Positions 44,555 through 53,852 of a DNA stretch of 64,000 bases are shown here, one piece after another (position 1 is the first letter of the stretch; the number at the start of each line of letters is the position of its first letter). The DNA is from CAIUGU01 sp965279735 (GTDB taxonomy: Bacteria > Pseudomonadota > Gammaproteobacteria > Steroidobacterales > Steroidobacteraceae). Under the pieces are notes generated by a model. The model was not told where the DNA came from, ran no database searches, and saw only the letters and a list, made by a program, of their open reading frames with translations. The stretch spans positions 1,488,001 to 1,552,000 of the forward strand of contig OZ257260.1 in the NCBI GenBank assembly GCA_965279735.1. The letters run 5' to 3'. The position numbers and the translations under genes are program-made.

Positions 44555-45658
44555 ATGCGTAGATTGGTCCTGTTGAGCGCTGCCGCCATGATGGCAACTC
44601 CCGCATTTGCCGCCGACCAGGTGGGGCAGTGGTATTTCACTCCCCAGGCCGGTGGACTCTCCACCGACAATGACCGGCTGCTCGAGGACAAGGACTGGGT
44701 CTACGGGCTCGCCTTCGGCAAGCACTTCAGCCCCGCGTGGAGCGGCGAGTTCAATTTCAACGATTCGCAGCAGTTCGACAATGCGATCGGCCCGGGAGGC
44801 ACCGAGTTCCGCGCGCTGTCCGCAGACCTGCTGCGGGTATTCAATCGCGAGGGCCGGTTTTCGCCCTATCTGACTGTTGGTGCGGGTGCCTTGCAGAGCG
44901 AGCCGACCGCAGGAAAAAAGACAGATGACTTCATGGCCCAGGCCGGTGTCGGCGCCATCGTCAAGCTGTGGGAAAGCAACACGGGCAGCTTCAGCCTGAG
45001 ACCCGAAATCAAGGCACGCTGGGACGATGCGGGTGCACCTGGGTATCTGCTCGACTACATCGGCATGCTGGGCATACAGCTTTCGTTCGGCCCGCCGCCG
45101 CCTCCACCGCCCGCGCCTCCGGCCCCGATTCCGGTCGCTGCGCCAGCACCGCCTCCTCCGCCACCGCCGCCGCCTCCTCCTGCGGATTCGGACAACGACG
45201 GCGTCCTGGATACGATCGATCGTTGCCCTGGCACACCGCCCGGAACACTCGTTGATGCGGTGGGATGCCCGCAGCGTGGGGCAATCACTCTGAAGGGCGT
45301 GAATTTCGAATTCAATTCAGACCAGCTGACAGCGGATTCGCGGCCGATTCTCGCTGGCGTTGCCACGGACCTGAAGAAGTTCCCCCGCCTGCGCGTGGAA
45401 ATGGAAGGCCATACGGACAGCGTCGGAGCGGATGCCTACAACCTCGGCCTGTCGCAACGTCGAGCGGATTCCGTCCGTGCGTTCCTGCTAAGCGAAGGAG
45501 TTCCTGCAGAAAGGGTAACCGCCAAGGGCCATGGAGAGACCATGCCCGTCGCTCCAAACACTACGGCTGAAGGACGTGCATTGAACCGGCGCGTCGTGAT
45601 GTCGGTAGTCGATAACCCGGGCGAAGTCCGCGTGGAAGGTGAAGGCGTCGTTCGCTAA
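44555..45658 (+). CDS. OmpA family outer-membrane protein
   Basis: 367 aa. A signal peptide (MRRLVLLSAAAMMATPAFA) is followed by an eight-strand barrel-like domain to about residue 180. Next comes a proline-rich hinge of PPPPP and APAP runs (about residues 180-210), then one calcium-binding thrombospondin-3-type repeat (DSDNDGVLDTIDRCPGTPPG), and a C-terminal OmpA peptidoglycan-binding domain (VNFEFNSDQLT, VEMEGHTDSVGADAYNLGLS, NRRVVM). I start at the ATG at 44555 because AGGAG lies 7 nt upstream; a TTG at 44540 is also in frame. The organisation resembles OprF/OmpA porins that anchor the outer membrane. Confidence 0.92.
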   Translation: MRRLVLLSAAAMMATPAFAADQVGQWYFTPQAGGLSTDNDRLLEDKDWVYGLAFGKHFSPAWSGEFNFNDSQQFDNAIGPGGTEFRALSADLLRVFNREGRFSPYLTVGAGALQSEPTAGKKTDDFMAQAGVGAIVKLWESNTGSFSLRPEIKARWDDAGAPGYLLDYIGMLGIQLSFGPPPPPPPAPPAPIPVAAPAPPPPPPPPPPPADSDNDGVLDTIDRCPGTPPGTLVDAVGCPQRGAITLKGVNFEFNSDQLTADSRPILAGVATDLKKFPRLRVEMEGHTDSVGADAYNLGLSQRRADSVRAFLLSEGVPAERVTAKGHGETMPVAPNTTAEGRALNRRVVMSVVDNPGEVRVEGEGVVR

Positions 45659-45680
45659 GCCTCGACTTCGAAAGTCGATC

Positions 45681-45714
45681 AGCCCCCGGTCGTGCAAACG
45701 GCCGGGGGCTTTTC
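45681..45714 (+). terminator. Intrinsic terminator of the OmpA gene
   Basis: Perfect 9-bp stem AGCCCCCGG with CCGGGGGCT, 12-nt loop, then TTTTC. It lies 22 nt after the OmpA stop. Confidence 0.88.
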
Positions 45715-45721
45715 TTTGGGA

Positions 45722-46528
45722 TCAGCGCAGCAGCTGCGCTTTGAGGAACGCACCGACACCTTCCGTAAATGCGGTGGGTTGCTCGACGTTGCCAAGATGG
45801 GCCGCCTTTTCGATCGCCAGGAACGTCGCACCCGGAATCCGGGCAGCGATCGCCTGAAGGTTGGCGGGCGGAGCCGCCACGTCTTCCGTTCCCGCGACTG
45901 CAAGCGTCGGCACACGGATCTGGTCAAGCCGGTCAAAGAAATCGAGATTCTCGATTGCCTTGCAGCACGCAATGAAACCGAGCGGATTCGTCTTGCGCAC
46001 GAGGTCCACGATCCATGACACCGTCAGCGGCGACTGCGCGCGGAAGTCAGCCGTAAACCAGCGACCTAGACTTCCCTCGACCTGTGTCTCCATTCCGCCC
46101 GCCGTTACTGTCACCACCCGCTGGCGCCACATGTCCTGCATCGCTGCGGGAGTCTTTGCGTTCGTCTCCGCAAGCACCAGCGCCGAAAGACGCTCCGGAG
46201 CCTTCAATGCCAGCGCCTGACCGATCATCCCGCCGAGCGAGAGACCGACAAAGGCCGCCTTCGAAACCTTGAGGTGGTCCAGCAGCCCCACGACCTCCTG
46301 GGCCATCTCGTCGAACCCGTAGCTTCCCTGGGGAGCCTTGCTCTGCCCATGTCCCCGCACGTCATACCGCACGACCCTGAAATGCTGGGCCCACACCGGC
46401 ACCTGCAGATCCCAGAATACGAGCCCCGTAGAGATCGCATGCGCCAGCACCACCACCGGTGCATCCGGATCCCCCTCGACCCGCACATGCAGCCCGTCAA
46501 GATCGAATTCGTTCACTGAATTGCTCAT
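45722..46528 (-). CDS. Alpha/beta hydrolase, 3-oxoadipate enol-lactonase-like
   Basis: 268-aa cytoplasmic alpha/beta hydrolase closest in pattern to PcaD: VVLAHAISTGLVFWD, VRYDVRGHGQSKAPQGSYGFDEMA, nucleophile elbow GLSLGG (Ser 97), Asp in VAGTEDVAAP and His in EKAAHLGNVEQP. PcaD opens the enol-lactone of the protocatechuate pathway. No other pca genes are here, so the substrate is open. GGGGAAG lies just before the ATG at 46528; the frame extends to 46825 only through non-coding repeat sequence. Confidence 0.75.
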   Translation of the reverse strand: MSNSVNEFDLDGLHVRVEGDPDAPVVVLAHAISTGLVFWDLQVPVWAQHFRVVRYDVRGHGQSKAPQGSYGFDEMAQEVVGLLDHLKVSKAAFVGLSLGGMIGQALALKAPERLSALVLAETNAKTPAAMQDMWRQRVVTVTAGGMETQVEGSLGRWFTADFRAQSPLTVSWIVDLVRKTNPLGFIACCKAIENLDFFDRLDQIRVPTLAVAGTEDVAAPPANLQAIAARIPGATFLAIEKAAHLGNVEQPTAFTEGVGAFLKAQLLR

Positions 46529-46899
46529 TAATTCTTCCCCTTCCGATTTTCTCTTCACACCCTGAGCCCAGATACTAGCGCAGGACCGTGGAAGGGCTGG
46601 AAAGGATCGGTGGCGCTCGGGTCGCGAGCAGGTTTTAGAAACCGTGTGAGATGCGGCGCAAAGTCGAACTGGGAGCCTACAAGGGCGATGCGGATGGCTT
46701 GAGCGAAATATATTTCGCCCGCATCGCGGGTGGCCAAGGATGGCCACCCTGGCCCAGCTATGGAGCATGGATAGCGAAACAGCTGGTACTTGCGGCGTTT
46801 TCAAAAACCTGCTCCCGACCCGCACGCCCTCCTCTATTTCCCGCCGAACCCGCCATTTGCTAGAGTCGCCGCCCTCTTCCCATAAGCCAATACCTACTT
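46529..46899. other. 371-bp divergent gap holding a palindromic repeat
   Basis: No gene seen. The 189-bp repeat copy A (46626-46814) fills half of it. The rest should contain the promoters of the hydrolase and fumarase genes; I see no clear -35/-10 pair. Confidence 0.5.
46626..46814. repeat. Intergenic palindromic repeat, copy A (with internal insertion)
   Basis: Outer inverted repeats 46626-46644 and 46796-46814 (19 bp, 17 matches; GAGCAGGTTTTAGAAACCG). The core GAAACCGTGTGAG, GAGCCTACA and TACTTGCGGCGTTTTCAAAAA is shared with copy B at 63486-63568. Between CTACAAGGG and GGTACTTGCG copy A carries about 100 extra bases made of nested palindromes: CGATGCGG/CCGCATCG around GCGAAATATATTTCGC, then GGGTGGCC-AAGGAT-GGCCACCC. 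Confidence 0.7.
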
Positions 46900-48465
46900 A
46901 TGTCAGCCAGCCACCCTGCCGCCAGCTCAACGCCGAAAGGCCCGATCAAGCAGGCCGATGTCATCGACAGCGTGGCCGATGCGCTCCAGTACATTTCGTA
47001 CTACCACTCGCCCGATTTCATAGAGGCGATGGCCGGCGCGTACGAGAAGGAAGAGAGCCCCGCGGCGAAGGACGCGATCAAGCAGATCCTGGTGAATTCG
47101 CGGATGTGCGCCGAGGGCCATCGGCCGATCTGCCAGGACACCGGCATCGTCACGGTGTTTGCCAAGGTCGGCATGAATGTCCGCTGGGACGCAAGCCTCA
47201 CGCTCAGCGACATGATCAACGAGGGCGTGCGCCGGGCCTACAACCATCCCGAGAACAAGCTTCGAGCGTCGATCGTCAACGACCCCGCGTTCGATCGCAA
47301 GAACACGCGCGACAACACGCCAGCCGTGATTCACATCGACATGGTTCCCGGCGACGAGCTGGAGATTTCAGTGGCTGCCAAAGGCGGCGGCTCGGAGAAC
47401 AAGGCGATGCTCGCGATGCTCAATCCCAACGACTCGATCGTCGACTGGATCCTGAGCGTTGTCCCGGACATGGGCGCGGGCTGGTGTCCGCCGGGCATGC
47501 TCGGCATCGGCATCGGCGGCACCGCGGAAAAGGCCATGGTGCTCGCGAAGGAATCGTTGATGGACCCGATCGACATCCAGTCCATCCGCGCCAAGCCGGA
47601 CAAGACGAAGACGGATCTGATGCGGCTCGAACTGATGGACAAGGTCAATGCACTCGGCATCGGCGCCCAGGGTCTCGGTGGCCTTACGACGGTGCTCGAC
47701 ATCAAGATCAAGGACTATCCAACGCATGCGGCATCGCTGCCTGTGGCGATCATTCCCAACTGTGCAGCCACCCGGCACGCGCATTTCGTACTCGACGGTT
47801 CGGGTCCTGCGAAGCTGGATCCACCTGATCTCAATCTCTGGCCGAAGCTGGAATTCAAGGCCTCCCCGGATTCGCGACAGGTCAATCTCGACACGCTGAC
47901 AGCGGCAGAAGTCGCTTCATGGAAACCCGGCGAACGGCTGCTCCTTTCCGGCAAGATGCTCACTGGCCGGGATGCCGCGCACAAACGCATCAGCCAGCTC
48001 CTTGAAGCCGGGAAGCCCCTGCCCGACGGGCTCGATTTCAAGAACCGCGTCATCTACTACGTGGGTCCCGTCGATGCGGTGGGCAATGAAGCCGTGGGCC
48101 CCGCAGGTCCGACCACTTCGACCCGCATGGACAAGTTCACCGAGATGATGCTTGGTCAGACCGGTCTCATCGCGATGGTCGGCAAGGCGGAGCGTGGCGA
48201 GGAAGCCATCGAGGTCATCAAGAAGTACAAGGCGGCTTACCTGATGGCTGTCGGCGGCGCGGCGTATCTCGTGTCCAAAGCCATCCGCAGCAGTCGTGTT
48301 GTGGCATTCCCCGAACTCGGCATGGAAGCCGTCTACGAGTTCGATGTGAAGGACATGCCGGTAACGGTCGCAGTCGATGCCAAGGGTGAAGCAGTGCACG
48401 AGACCGGTCCACGCGAATGGCAGGCGAAGATCGCGCGCATTCCCGTGAAGGTCGAGCACGCCTGA
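46900..48465 (+). CDS. fumA: Fumarate hydratase, class I (Fe-S type)
   Basis: 521-aa [4Fe-4S] hydratase interconverting fumarate and malate in the TCA cycle. Cluster cysteines fit RPICQDTGI, AGWCPPGMLGIGIGG and IPNCAATRHAHF. The C-terminal beta domain has GRDAAHKRI, GPTTSTRMDKFTEMML and GKAERG. The N- and C-terminal domains are fused as in E. coli FumA/FumB. Oxygen-labile class I enzymes are common in organisms with iron-rich or low-oxygen lifestyles. Symbol chosen by class only. Confidence 0.93.
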   Translation: MSASHPAASSTPKGPIKQADVIDSVADALQYISYYHSPDFIEAMAGAYEKEESPAAKDAIKQILVNSRMCAEGHRPICQDTGIVTVFAKVGMNVRWDASLTLSDMINEGVRRAYNHPENKLRASIVNDPAFDRKNTRDNTPAVIHIDMVPGDELEISVAAKGGGSENKAMLAMLNPNDSIVDWILSVVPDMGAGWCPPGMLGIGIGGTAEKAMVLAKESLMDPIDIQSIRAKPDKTKTDLMRLELMDKVNALGIGAQGLGGLTTVLDIKIKDYPTHAASLPVAIIPNCAATRHAHFVLDGSGPAKLDPPDLNLWPKLEFKASPDSRQVNLDTLTAAEVASWKPGERLLLSGKMLTGRDAAHKRISQLLEAGKPLPDGLDFKNRVIYYVGPVDAVGNEAVGPAGPTTSTRMDKFTEMMLGQTGLIAMVGKAERGEEAIEVIKKYKAAYLMAVGGAAYLVSKAIRSSRVVAFPELGMEAVYEFDVKDMPVTVAVDAKGEAVHETGPREWQAKIARIPVKVEHA

Positions 48466-48503
48466 AGTTTTCTTCCGGATCCTGAAACAACGAGGCCTTC
48501 AAG

Positions 48504-48800
48504 ATGCTCTTTATCGTCCGCCTCACCGATCGCGCCGACCGGCTCGCCCTGCGGCAACAGTACGTTGCGGATCACCGCAAATGGCTCGCTGCCAATGCCG
48601 CTCATATCCGCGTCACCGGCGCACTTCGCCACGATGCCGACGGCCAGCCCTTTGGTGGACTGTGGATCGTTGAGGCCGAGAGCAAGGCGTTCGTCGAGGA
48701 TCTGATCACGGGAGATCCGTTCTGGATCCAGGGCCTGAGAGAGAGCCGCGAGGTCTGGCACTGGTCACGTGGTTTCCCGGAAAACAAGATTGCTCTTTGA
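48504..48800 (+). CDS. YciI family protein
   Basis: 98-aa protein of the YciI/YCII fold: MLFIVRLTDRADRLALRQQ, YVADHRKWLAANAAHIRVTG with the conserved His, and VEAESKAFVEDLITGDPFW. YciI proteins are small dimeric domains with an Asp-His pair of unclear enzymatic role. It lies 38 nt after fumarase and may be cotranscribed. Confidence 0.87.
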   Translation: MLFIVRLTDRADRLALRQQYVADHRKWLAANAAHIRVTGALRHDADGQPFGGLWIVEAESKAFVEDLITGDPFWIQGLRESREVWHWSRGFPENKIAL

Positions 48801-48923
48801 TTTTCCTGACTATTCCTGTTTGATTTCTCGGTTCTGAAGAGCTGGCTGAGCCGCCCAGGTTCAGCCGCCTTGAGAAATTTCCCTATTGACTGCCATGGCA
48901 ACCATTGCTTAGGCTGCGGTCCC

Positions 48924-49400
48924 ATGTCGCGTCAGGTCAAGCAACCCACCGAGTGTCCGTTCTACACGTCGGACAACTACGAATGGCAATCGAGCACGGG
49001 GCATCTCGTTGCGAAACTCCATCACTCCCTGCGTCGCACGCTGGAGGTTGAACTCGCGCGCTTCGGAGATGTTTCGAGTGCGCAGTGGCTCGTGATGATG
49101 ATCCTCACGCACCAGGACGACGTGACCGCGGCGTCGCTGGCCAAGCGTCTCAACTACGACCCGGGCTCGATGACCCGCCTGCTCGACCGGCTCCAGGAAA
49201 AGGGGCTGATACAGCGGACCCGCGCCGATGCCGATCGCAGGTGCATCCAGATTGAACTGACTGCGGCGGGCCAGGCATTGAAGCCATCGCTGCCGACTGC
49301 CGCCATCACTGCGATCAACCAGTCCCTCACCGGCTTCAAGCCCGAAGAGCACGAGCTGCTCAACCGGCTGCTTGAGCGCATGCTCGACAATCTCAGGTAG
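48924..49400 (+). CDS. MarR family transcriptional regulator
   Basis: 158-aa winged-helix regulator, likely local repressor of the efflux operon that follows. HTH region SSAQWLVMMILTHQDDVTAASLAKRL, recognition helix around DPGSMTRLLDRLQEKGLI, wing RTRADADRRCIQIELTAAG. I start at the ATG at 48924; the frame is open to 48870, but a possible TTGACT (-35) with 17-nt spacing lies in that stretch. It sits 4 nt before the outer-membrane factor gene. Confidence 0.88.
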   Translation: MSRQVKQPTECPFYTSDNYEWQSSTGHLVAKLHHSLRRTLEVELARFGDVSSAQWLVMMILTHQDDVTAASLAKRLNYDPGSMTRLLDRLQEKGLIQRTRADADRRCIQIELTAAGQALKPSLPTAAITAINQSLTGFKPEEHELLNRLLERMLDNLR

Positions 49401-49404
49401 ATCC

Positions 49405-50871
49405 ATGTTGCACGAACATCCCCGCAGGACGACCTTCGCATCCCTAGGCACGGCGCTGGCTGCAGGCATCGCTCTGGTGCTGACGGCCTGCACCGTTCAT
49501 GCGCCGCTCAAGGAAATGCCGGCGAAGGCAGGCGAAGTATTGTCCTTCTCGCGCACTGTCGGTGGCACGGCCCAAGGCCAATGGCCCGAGCGGGAATGGT
49601 GGAACAGTTTCGGCGACGCGCAGCTCGCGTCCCTGATCAAGGAAGGCCTGGCGGGCAATCCGGACATGGATGCCGCGCTCGCGCGCCTCAACGCGGCAGA
49701 GGCCCGCGCGGCCGGCACGCGCGCACCCCTGATTCCGAGCGTGGATGGCAACGGCCGCATCCAGCGTAGCCAGCTGAGTGCGAACGGTCTCTTCCCTCCT
49801 CCCATTGGTGGCTCCAGCCTGTGGCAGAACAGGATTTCGCTCGACCTCAAGTGGGAAATCGATCTGTGGGGCAAGAACCGCTCGGCCCTTGAAGGTTCCC
49901 GGCTTGATACGCAGGCTGCACTCATCGACAAGGACAGTGCCGAGCTGACATTGAGCACGGCCATCGCGCGTCGGTACATTGAATGGCAGCGGCTGGAGAG
50001 CCAGATCGAAATCGGTCGCGCCATCATCAAGCAGCGGGAAGGCTTGCTGGGACTCGCGCAGAAGCGCGTCGACGCCGGCCTGGATTCGAATGTGCAGTTG
50101 CGGTCGGCGCAGGCAGCCGTTCCCGATACGCGCGCGGACGTGACCGGACTCGAAACGCAGGCAGCCATTGCACGCGTCGAGCTTGCCGCGCTGCTTGGCG
50201 CCGGTCCCGATCGCAGTTTTGATTTCGCGCCACCCGCGCTCAAGGCGCCCCAGCTTGCAGGCACTCCGACGGTGATTCCTGCTGACCTGCTCGCGCGACG
50301 GCCCGACGTGATCGCCCATCGCCTGCGCGCAGAATCCGCTGCTGCCCGTGCCGATTCCGCGGAAGCGGATTTCTATCCCAACATCAATCTTGCGGCCGCG
50401 TTTGGCCTCGACAGCACGAGCTTCGACAAGTGGCTCGATGCGGGCAGCCAGTTCTACGACGCCGGTCCGGCCATCAACCTGCCACTGTTCGGCGGCGGAC
50501 GCCGCAAGGCCACGTTGAGCTTGCGCACGGCTGAATACGACGAAGCGGTCGCGATGTATCGCCAGACACTGGTTGGCGCAACACGCGACGTCGCTACGGC
50601 ACTCACCGATCTTCGCTCTGTCGATGCGGAAGAAACGGATGCCACGGCTGCCGTGAATGCCCAGACCCAGGCGTTCGATCTGACGCGCAAACGCTATGAC
50701 GGCGGCCTCAGCACCTACACCGACGTGCTGGTAGCCGAAGCTTCCCTGCTGAACCAGCGCCGTCGTGTGGCCGATCTGGCGGCACGACGCCTCGACGCCT
50801 CGATCCGACTGATTGCCGCCTTGGGTGGCGGCATTCCTGTTCAACCTGCTTCGAATACCGCGCAGCCGTAA
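49405..50871 (+). CDS. Outer-membrane efflux lipoprotein, NodT/OprM family
   Basis: 488-aa TolC-type channel. Lipoprotein signal peptide with lipobox in LVLTACTVHAP; two outer-membrane efflux repeats, the first with EWWNSFGDAQLASLIKEGLAGNPD, the second with VIPADLLARRPDVIAHRLRAE and INLPLFGGGRRKA. It would form the outer channel of a tripartite pump with the next two genes. The ATG at 49405 is preferred over an upstream start inside marR. Confidence 0.92.
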   Translation: MLHEHPRRTTFASLGTALAAGIALVLTACTVHAPLKEMPAKAGEVLSFSRTVGGTAQGQWPEREWWNSFGDAQLASLIKEGLAGNPDMDAALARLNAAEARAAGTRAPLIPSVDGNGRIQRSQLSANGLFPPPIGGSSLWQNRISLDLKWEIDLWGKNRSALEGSRLDTQAALIDKDSAELTLSTAIARRYIEWQRLESQIEIGRAIIKQREGLLGLAQKRVDAGLDSNVQLRSAQAAVPDTRADVTGLETQAAIARVELAALLGAGPDRSFDFAPPALKAPQLAGTPTVIPADLLARRPDVIAHRLRAESAAARADSAEADFYPNINLAAAFGLDSTSFDKWLDAGSQFYDAGPAINLPLFGGGRRKATLSLRTAEYDEAVAMYRQTLVGATRDVATALTDLRSVDAEETDATAAVNAQTQAFDLTRKRYDGGLSTYTDVLVAEASLLNQRRRVADLAARRLDASIRLIAALGGGIPVQPASNTAQP

Positions 50872-50888
50872 TTTTCCGGAGACTTATC

Positions 50889-52154
50889 GTGGCCACCTCA
50901 CCCGCTGAAACCCAATCCGCCGTCAACGGCTCGCGACGCAAGCGCTTCCTGCTCATCGTGGGTGTCGCGGTGCTGGTCGTCGCAGCCCTCGTCGGCGTGT
51001 ACTACTCCATCTTCGTCCGGGGCTTTGTATCGACGGACAACGCTTACGTCAACGGCAACATGGTGCAAGTCACCGCCCAGACCGGCGGCACCGTCATCGA
51101 GGTTGATGCGGACGAAACCGAAACAGTTGAGGCCGGTGCTCCACTCGTGACCCTCGATCCCGTGGATGCCAAGGTTGCAGTGGCCCGTGCAGAAAGCGCT
51201 CTCGCCAGCAGCGTACGTGAAGTGCGTGGCACGTTCGCGAGCACGGCCGGACTCAACGCCTTCGTGAAAGCGCGTGAAGCGGACGTAGCAAGGGCCCGGT
51301 CAGAAGTCGCACGCGCACAGGCGGACGTTGAACGACGCGTCAGTCTGCAAAGCGAAGGCGGCGTCTCTGCTGAAGAACTTTCACATGCCCGGTCTGCCCT
51401 CATTGGTGCCGAAGCCAGCCTGAGTGCAGCGCTCGCCGCCACCGCGGAAGCCGGACAGAATCTTTCTGCCAATGAAGCGCGCATTGAAGGATCGGTTGTC
51501 GGTACGAACCCCACCGTCCTGCAGGCCGCTGCACAGCTGAAGGAAGCGTTGATCGCTCTCAAGCGTACGACCGTCCTCGCCCCTGCTTCGGGAATTGTCG
51601 CCCGCAGGACCGCGCAGCTCGGTGCTCGCGTCCAGCCTGGCCAGGTGCTGGCCACCATCGTGCCCCTCACTGAAATCTGGGTCGATGCCAACTTCAAGGA
51701 AGCACAGCTCCGCACGTTGCGGATCGGCCAGCCCGTCACGCTCGAAGCCGATCTCTATGGTGGCGACGTCGAATATCACGGCACGGTCTCGGGACTTGGC
51801 GCGGGAACGGGCAGCGCGTTCTCCGTGCTGCCCGCCCAGAACGCGACCGGCAACTGGATCAAGGTCGTGCAGCGCGTGCCAGTGCGCATCGCCATCGATT
51901 CGCAGGAACTCATTGACCATCCGCTGCGGATCGGCCTGTCGATGTCCGTCACCATCGACACTCGTGATGGATCAGGCCCCGCGGTGACCGCAGTGCCTCC
52001 CACGACCGCCGCGAAATACAGCACGTCTGTCTATGACAAGGCAGAAGAGGAAGCGGAAGCACGCGTACAGGAAGTGATTACCGCCAACCTGCCGGCGCGT
52101 CAGGCACAGAACCGCGTTGAAAAATCCGCTGTCAGCACGGCAAACGCCCGCTGA
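50889..52154 (+). CDS. emrA: Membrane fusion protein, EmrA/HlyD family
   Basis: 421-aa periplasmic adaptor with one N-terminal span (RFLLIVGVAVLVVAALVGVYY). Lipoyl-type domain SGIVARRTAQLGARVQPGQVLATIV, preceded by a helical hairpin of Ala/Arg/Glu-rich sequence. VSTDNAYVNGNMVQVTAQTGG is the EmrA signature. GTG start at 50889 with CCGGAGA 6 nt upstream. The last 50 residues are an unusual charged tail (DKAEEEAEARVQEVI). Confidence 0.92.
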   Translation: MATSPAETQSAVNGSRRKRFLLIVGVAVLVVAALVGVYYSIFVRGFVSTDNAYVNGNMVQVTAQTGGTVIEVDADETETVEAGAPLVTLDPVDAKVAVARAESALASSVREVRGTFASTAGLNAFVKAREADVARARSEVARAQADVERRVSLQSEGGVSAEELSHARSALIGAEASLSAALAATAEAGQNLSANEARIEGSVVGTNPTVLQAAAQLKEALIALKRTTVLAPASGIVARRTAQLGARVQPGQVLATIVPLTEIWVDANFKEAQLRTLRIGQPVTLEADLYGGDVEYHGTVSGLGAGTGSAFSVLPAQNATGNWIKVVQRVPVRIAIDSQELIDHPLRIGLSMSVTIDTRDGSGPAVTAVPPTTAAKYSTSVYDKAEEEAEARVQEVITANLPARQAQNRVEKSAVSTANAR

Positions 52155-52184
52155 ACCGGTTCAGGCCGCTCAACAAGGCACGCA

Positions 52185-53732
52185 ATGGCCGCACACGGAC
52201 CCCTAAAAGGCTCACAGCTGCTCTTCGGCACGCTGTCGCTGTCGCTCGTCAACTTCATGGTCGTGCTCGACATGACGATTGCGAACGTGGCCGTACCTCA
52301 TATCGCAGGCAATCTGGCCGCAGCGCCCAACCAGGGCACGTGGGTAATCACCTCGTATGCCGTTGCCGAAGCCATAACCGTGCCGCTGACGGGCTGGCTC
52401 GCACAGCGTTTTACGCAAGTCAGGCTTGCTGTCATGTGTATCGCGCTCTTCACGATCGCGTCCGTCTTCTGCGGGCTGTCGACTTCCCTTGGCATGCTGG
52501 TCTTCGCGCGCGTGCTGCAGGGTCTGGCGGGCGGCCCGATCATGGCGCTGACGCAGACTCTCCTGCTGGCGAGCTTTCCACGCGAGAAAGCAGGCACGGC
52601 GATGGGACTGTTCGCGATGACAACGCTCCTGGCGCCGGTATTGGGCCCGATCGTGGGCGGCCAGATCGTCGACAACATGTCCTGGCACTGGATCTTCTTC
52701 ATCAATATTCCCGTCGGCATCATCTGCGCCTCGCTGCTGTGGGCGCTCTATCACAAGCGCAACACCGACGCTCAGAAGGTGCCGGTCGACTACATCGGAC
52801 TGGTGCTGCTCGTGCTGTTCGTGGGCTGCCTCCAGATCATCCTCGACAAGGGCCGGGAACTCGACTGGTTCAGCTCGCCTTTCGTCATCTCACTTGCAGT
52901 CATCAGTGGTCTTGCATTCGTCGTGTTGATCGGCTGGGAGCTGACCGATGATCACCCCGTCGTCGACCTGAGGCTGTTCAAGAAAAGGAATGTCGTGGCC
53001 GGCATCCTCGGGCTCTCGGGCTTCTTCGGTGTCGTCTTCGGCGGCCTGGTGCTGCTGCCTCTGTGGCTGCAGACGCAGATGGGTTACACGGCTGTGTGGG
53101 CCGGCTACGCCATTGCTCCCATCGGGATCGGTGCCGTCGTGGCGGCGCCCATTGCGGGCAAGCTGAGCTCCAAGGTGGATCCGCGCATCATGGTGACCTG
53201 CGGGGTGCTGCTCATCATGACCGCCTTCTTCATGCGCTCGAACTTCAACACCGATGCGGACTTCATGACCATTGCGCTTCCGCAGGTCCTGCAGGGTCTC
53301 GGGATGCCCCTGATCTTCATGCCCTGCGTGATCCTCGCGACCACCGGCGTCGAGCCACACCGGATCGCGAACGTCGCCGGCCTGCAGAACTTCCTGCGCA
53401 CGACCGCGGGCGCCTTTGGTGCCGCGCTGACGAACACGTATTGGGACGATGAGATTACCCAGCACCGGGTCGATCTCGTCGGCCATGTCGGCAACGGCGT
53501 GCCGCAATATGACCTGTGGAACCAGACCGTTGCGGCGCAGGGCTTCAATGCCGAACAGTCGCTGCAACTGATCGACCGGACGGTGCAGGCGCAGGCCGTG
53601 ATGCTGGCAACCAACCAGTACTTTGCACTCGCCACGATCATCCTTCTGGGCGTGATCGCCATCATCTGGACGGCGAAGCCCGTTCCGCTGACTCCGGCGG
53701 CTGCGGGAGCGGCCGCGGCAGCGGCCCACTGA
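52185..53732 (+). CDS. emrB: DHA2 family drug:H+ antiporter, EmrB-like
   Basis: 515 aa with 14 predicted spans. Motifs: LDMTIANVAVPHIAGNLAAAPNQGTWVITSY (motif D1), WLAQRFTQVRLAV (motif A), ALTQTLLLASFPREKAGTAMG, and APVLGPIVGGQI (antiporter motif C). Together with EmrA and the NodT-type channel it forms a multidrug pump across both membranes. The C-terminus is an Ala-rich run. Operon: marR-oprM-emrA-emrB. Confidence 0.93.
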   Translation: MAAHGPLKGSQLLFGTLSLSLVNFMVVLDMTIANVAVPHIAGNLAAAPNQGTWVITSYAVAEAITVPLTGWLAQRFTQVRLAVMCIALFTIASVFCGLSTSLGMLVFARVLQGLAGGPIMALTQTLLLASFPREKAGTAMGLFAMTTLLAPVLGPIVGGQIVDNMSWHWIFFINIPVGIICASLLWALYHKRNTDAQKVPVDYIGLVLLVLFVGCLQIILDKGRELDWFSSPFVISLAVISGLAFVVLIGWELTDDHPVVDLRLFKKRNVVAGILGLSGFFGVVFGGLVLLPLWLQTQMGYTAVWAGYAIAPIGIGAVVAAPIAGKLSSKVDPRIMVTCGVLLIMTAFFMRSNFNTDADFMTIALPQVLQGLGMPLIFMPCVILATTGVEPHRIANVAGLQNFLRTTAGAFGAALTNTYWDDEITQHRVDLVGHVGNGVPQYDLWNQTVAAQGFNAEQSLQLIDRTVQAQAVMLATNQYFALATIILLGVIAIIWTAKPVPLTPAAAGAAAAAAH

Positions 53733-53759
53733 CGAGACGCCGCATCGGGCAATGCCTTC

Positions 53760-53780
53760 ACGCATGCCCGCGGCATGCGT
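53760..53780. terminator. Hairpin after emrB, possible terminator
   Basis: Perfect 9-bp stem ACGCATGCC-CGC-GGCATGCGT, 27 nt after the emrB stop. No T-run follows, so it may instead be an RNA-stabilising or Rho-linked structure. Confidence 0.4.
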
Positions 53781-53852
53781 CAAATGGCTGAGCGCGTTCC
53801 GTTACGCCCGGTGCTACTCTTCCAGCGCAAGCACTGACTCGAAGAGGATCGC

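Noticed and set aside
45100..45190. CCG/CCT-rich tract as a microsatellite or CRISPR-like repeat
   Set aside because: It encodes the proline-rich hinge of the OmpA protein; normal for the family.
46740..47828. Frame overlapping the first half of the fumarase gene
   Set aside because: Starts inside repeat copy A and continues as an out-of-frame shadow of fumarase.
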